Virus record (IMG/VR): IMGVR_UViG_3300033388_007161
Coordinates: 1-48,871 of that record
Length of the DNA: 48,871 nucleotides
Direction: 5' to 3' (one strand)
From: a virus
In this document: positions 46,969 to 48,871 of the stretch, piece after piece
How the letters are laid out: each line of letters opens with the position of its first letter
Numbering within the stretch: the stretch's first letter is position 1
Made by a program: the position numbers and the translations under genes
Notes under the pieces: generated by a model
The model's input: the letters and a program-made list of their open reading frames with translations, nothing else
Told to the model about the DNA's origin: nothing
The model's database searches: none

Positions 46969-48871
46969 CTAGAATCTATTTACCACACTTGTAAAATCCC
47001 ATTTCTCCAAAAAATACGAGGGAACAGCGGATCGCCGATATTGTAGATATTCAACATCTAGCTTGCTTTGCATATGGATAGCCTCAGCATCAAGACAAAC
47101 CGCCGCTTTCCAGTCAGCCTTTTTGAGTGTCAAAAAGAAATCCATATGTTCATATTCGACCTTGATTCTATTGTCCCATTTTACATCATCAAAAACTTTC
47201 CGCCGAGCCAAAAAGAAATTTGGGACCTGGTCGGCATAGCGAAACAAAACCCCGTCGGCCTCGTGAATTTCCCCGGGAGAAGGATACCGAAAAAGAATTT
47301 TGTTTTGAGGCTTAAATACAAGACCCTTTACATATTTTTCACTTACATAAAAATCTCCTGAAATCTCGTTTTTTAAAATCCCTGAAACCAGTCCTATCTC
47401 ATCATCGCTTTCCAGGACCTTTTTCATTTTTTCAACAACTGTTCCATCTTTGATGAGAATATCATCGTCCAAAATAAGGATATAATCTTCAGTTACCCGG
47501 CTGACTATTGCATTCCGCCCGACAGATATTCCGGAGTTGAAAGGAAGCCTCAAAATAACATGGCCTTCTCTTTCCAGCCTCTGATATAGATATTCTTTCC
47601 GATGCGATATCCGACCATCATCAGCGATATAAAATTTATAGGGAAGCGAAAAATTTTCCTGTATTCCTTCGATACAGCGGAAAAATGTATCTTCCCTGAG
47701 AAAAGTCTTTATCCCAATAGCAACAATCTCATCTCCAGAAGCTTGTTTCTTTTTTCTTTTTCCAGTTTCTTTTACTCGGATTCTTTCATCTCTTTTTATC
47801 TTTTCTTTTATAAGGCTCGAGCTGATTCCTTCTGTATATGGAAGAAATACCGCCTTCCCACCAAAAAGCCTGACAAAGTCTTCTCCTGGAACATAATCCC
47901 AGTCGTTTCCATGAACAATGTAATCAGGATGAATGCTAAGTCGCTGAAAATCCCGAGCCGGGTTTTTGTCGTTTTGAGTAATTACTTCATCAACAATCTT
48001 CAGGGATTCAATGATTCGTTTTCTCTGCTCAAATGGAATAACCGGCGCTTCTTTGTATTTTTTTGCTGCTCGGTCAGTCAAGACCCCAACAATAAGATAT
48101 CCCCCCAATTCTTTTGCTCGCTCCAGGATGTTTAAATGCCCGATGTGAAACAAATCCCAGACACCGCCAATAAAAACAGTTTTCTTCTTCTTGAAAAAAG
48201 CCTTGTCTATTGCCTGACAATCAATCCAGTATTTGTAATCTTTATCCGGGACTCTCCAATTTTTGCCATACCGACACTCAAGATATTTCTCGGGAGGATT
48301 CGGAACAAAGCATCTCATTCCCCGAAAAAGAACTTCTTCTAGCTCCTCAAAAAGCTCAGCTGGAAAAACATAGGGAAGAAACTGGTCATATTTCCCGGAT
48401 GAGCCGGGCCCGAAAGCTCCATGCCACCAGACATCGCCTTTCTTGAAAAAGAAAAACAAATCAACCTTGATTCCCTTCCATCGAAAACTTAACTCGATTT
48501 TTTTTCTTCCCCATCGCCACTCTTTATAAAGCTCAAATCCAGCCTCCAAAAATCGCTTCTTCAACTTATCCCAGTGTCTCAGATTTCCTGGTGCTATACC
48601 GATGTCTATGTCCGGGTCATGGCTGATGAAATCTTTTTCCCGGATCGCCCCAAGACACGTTCCAGCCTCAAGCCACCATTTGATTTTTTCATCATCCAGA
48701 ATCCTGATGGCTTTTTCCAGTGCTTCATCCTTTTCGTCAAAATCAAATTTTCCCATCGTATCATATCGGAGAGGATTTTTAGCGTTAAATGAACTCACCG
48801 AATAAGTCACATTCCATTTCCTTCCAAAAAGTCGCCAACCAACTGGACGCTCCCGATATTTTTTGTATTCC
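46969..48871 (-). CDS. C-terminal 595 residues of the same fusion: LicD-like, cytidylyltransferase and GT2 domain 2
   Basis: The frame is open through the window end and joins 1-776, giving 854 residues in all (46969-48757 plus 1-776). Residues about 275-430 resemble LicD phosphotransferases, which move phosphocholine-like groups from CDP donors to glycans: GTCLGAIR near 291 and the acidic DPDIDI at 306-311, ending in a YGKNW motif. Residues about 450-590 are a TagD/RfaE-type cytidylyltransferase with HIGH at 463-466 and a late EGISSS motif. Residues about 613-854 are a second family-2 glycosyltransferase with DDD at 699-701. A basic KRKKK linker precedes it. It ends just before the tail terminator gene. 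The substrates are unknown. Making a CDP donor, transferring its phospho-group and adding sugars in one polypeptide is an inference from the domain order. Confidence 0.85.
   Translation of the reverse strand, partial: EYKKYRERPVGWRLFGRKWNVTYSVSSFNAKNPLRYDTMGKFDFDEKDEALEKAIRILDDEKIKWWLEAGTCLGAIREKDFISHDPDIDIGIAPGNLRHWDKLKKRFLEAGFELYKEWRWGRKKIELSFRWKGIKVDLFFFFKKGDVWWHGAFGPGSSGKYDQFLPYVFPAELFEELEEVLFRGMRCFVPNPPEKYLECRYGKNWRVPDKDYKYWIDCQAIDKAFFKKKKTVFIGGVWDLFHIGHLNILERAKELGGYLIVGVLTDRAAKKYKEAPVIPFEQRKRIIESLKIVDEVITQNDKNPARDFQRLSIHPDYIVHGNDWDYVPGEDFVRLFGGKAVFLPYTEGISSSLIKEKIKRDERIRVKETGKRKKKQASGDEIVAIGIKTFLREDTFFRCIEGIQENFSLPYKFYIADDGRISHRKEYLYQRLEREGHVILRLPFNSGISVGRNAIVSRVTEDYILILDDDILIKDGTVVEKMKKVLESDDEIGLVSGILKNEISGDFYVSEKYVKGLVFKPQNKILFRYPSPGEIHEADGVLFRYADQVPNFFLARRKVFDDVKWDNRIKVEYEHMDFFLTLKKADWKAAVCLDAEAIHMQSKLDVEYLQYRRSAVPSYFLEKWDFTSVVNRF
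48758..48871. repeat. Right copy of exact 114-bp terminal direct repeat
   Basis: This is identical base for base to 1-114. Removing one copy and joining 48757 to 1 restores one uninterrupted minus-strand reading frame, with a codon ACG spanning the join. That supports true circular closure rather than a chance duplication. Confidence 0.95.

Noticed and set aside
46542-48871. Integrase or attachment site near the window ends
   Set aside because: No tyrosine or serine recombinase motif was seen anywhere, and the terminal repeat is explained by circular assembly.

Overview
The window is a complete circular tailed-phage genome (siphovirus type, HK97-fold capsid) of about 48.76 kb, cut open at an arbitrary point. 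The first 114 bases are repeated exactly as the last 114, and one reading frame runs through the join. The organism is a double-stranded DNA phage of an unidentified bacterium. Shine-Dalgarno sites, TTGACA/TATATT promoters and a DnaB-type helicase indicate a bacterial host. A membrane-anchored protein with an outer-membrane-like C terminus hints at a two-membrane host. No integrase, DNA polymerase or RNA polymerase was recognised, so lysogeny is unproven despite a repressor-like switch.

Layout. Almost everything reads leftward (minus strand) from a divergent switch at 33.55-33.87 kb. In transcription order it holds: an Xre repressor; recombination genes (annealing-type protein and Cas4-like nuclease, 33.1-30.8 kb); replication (an O/DnaD-like initiator with three 33-bp iterons, then DnaB helicase, 30.3-28.1 kb); ClpP-like protease, resolvase-like nuclease, HAD phosphatase and an orphan cytosine-5 methyltransferase (27.7-24.9 kb); many small cysteine-rich or membrane proteins (24.9-19.3 kb); a probable late promoter at 19.15 kb; endolysin, phosphoesterase, a structured RNA, membrane/lysis proteins, a ParB-like protein and a radical SAM enzyme (19.1-14.4 kb). 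Next come terS, terL, portal, F-like protein and a protease-scaffold fusion (14.4-8.35 kb), tRNA-Ala, a folded 5' leader, two tandem major capsid proteins, the head-tail connector genes, and a glycan-decoration module that crosses the join. The tail genes follow (46.96-35.45 kb), ending in a GH5-like protein. A short rightward operon (33.87-35.40 kb) and one small rightward gene at 1.04 kb are the only plus-strand genes.

How the genes work together. Terminase, portal, protease and two capsid paralogues build and fill the head. Connector proteins and the tail tube, chaperone (with a -1 frameshift), tape measure, hub and fibres build a long non-contractile tail. Between connector and tail terminator lies a glycosyltransferase next to an 854-residue protein with the order glycosyltransferase, LicD-like phosphotransferase, cytidylyltransferase, glycosyltransferase. 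This suggests that virion or host glycans are decorated with a phospho-substituent. This protein, the tandem capsid genes with their folded leader, and the structured RNA at 17.5-17.75 kb are the most unusual parts of the window.
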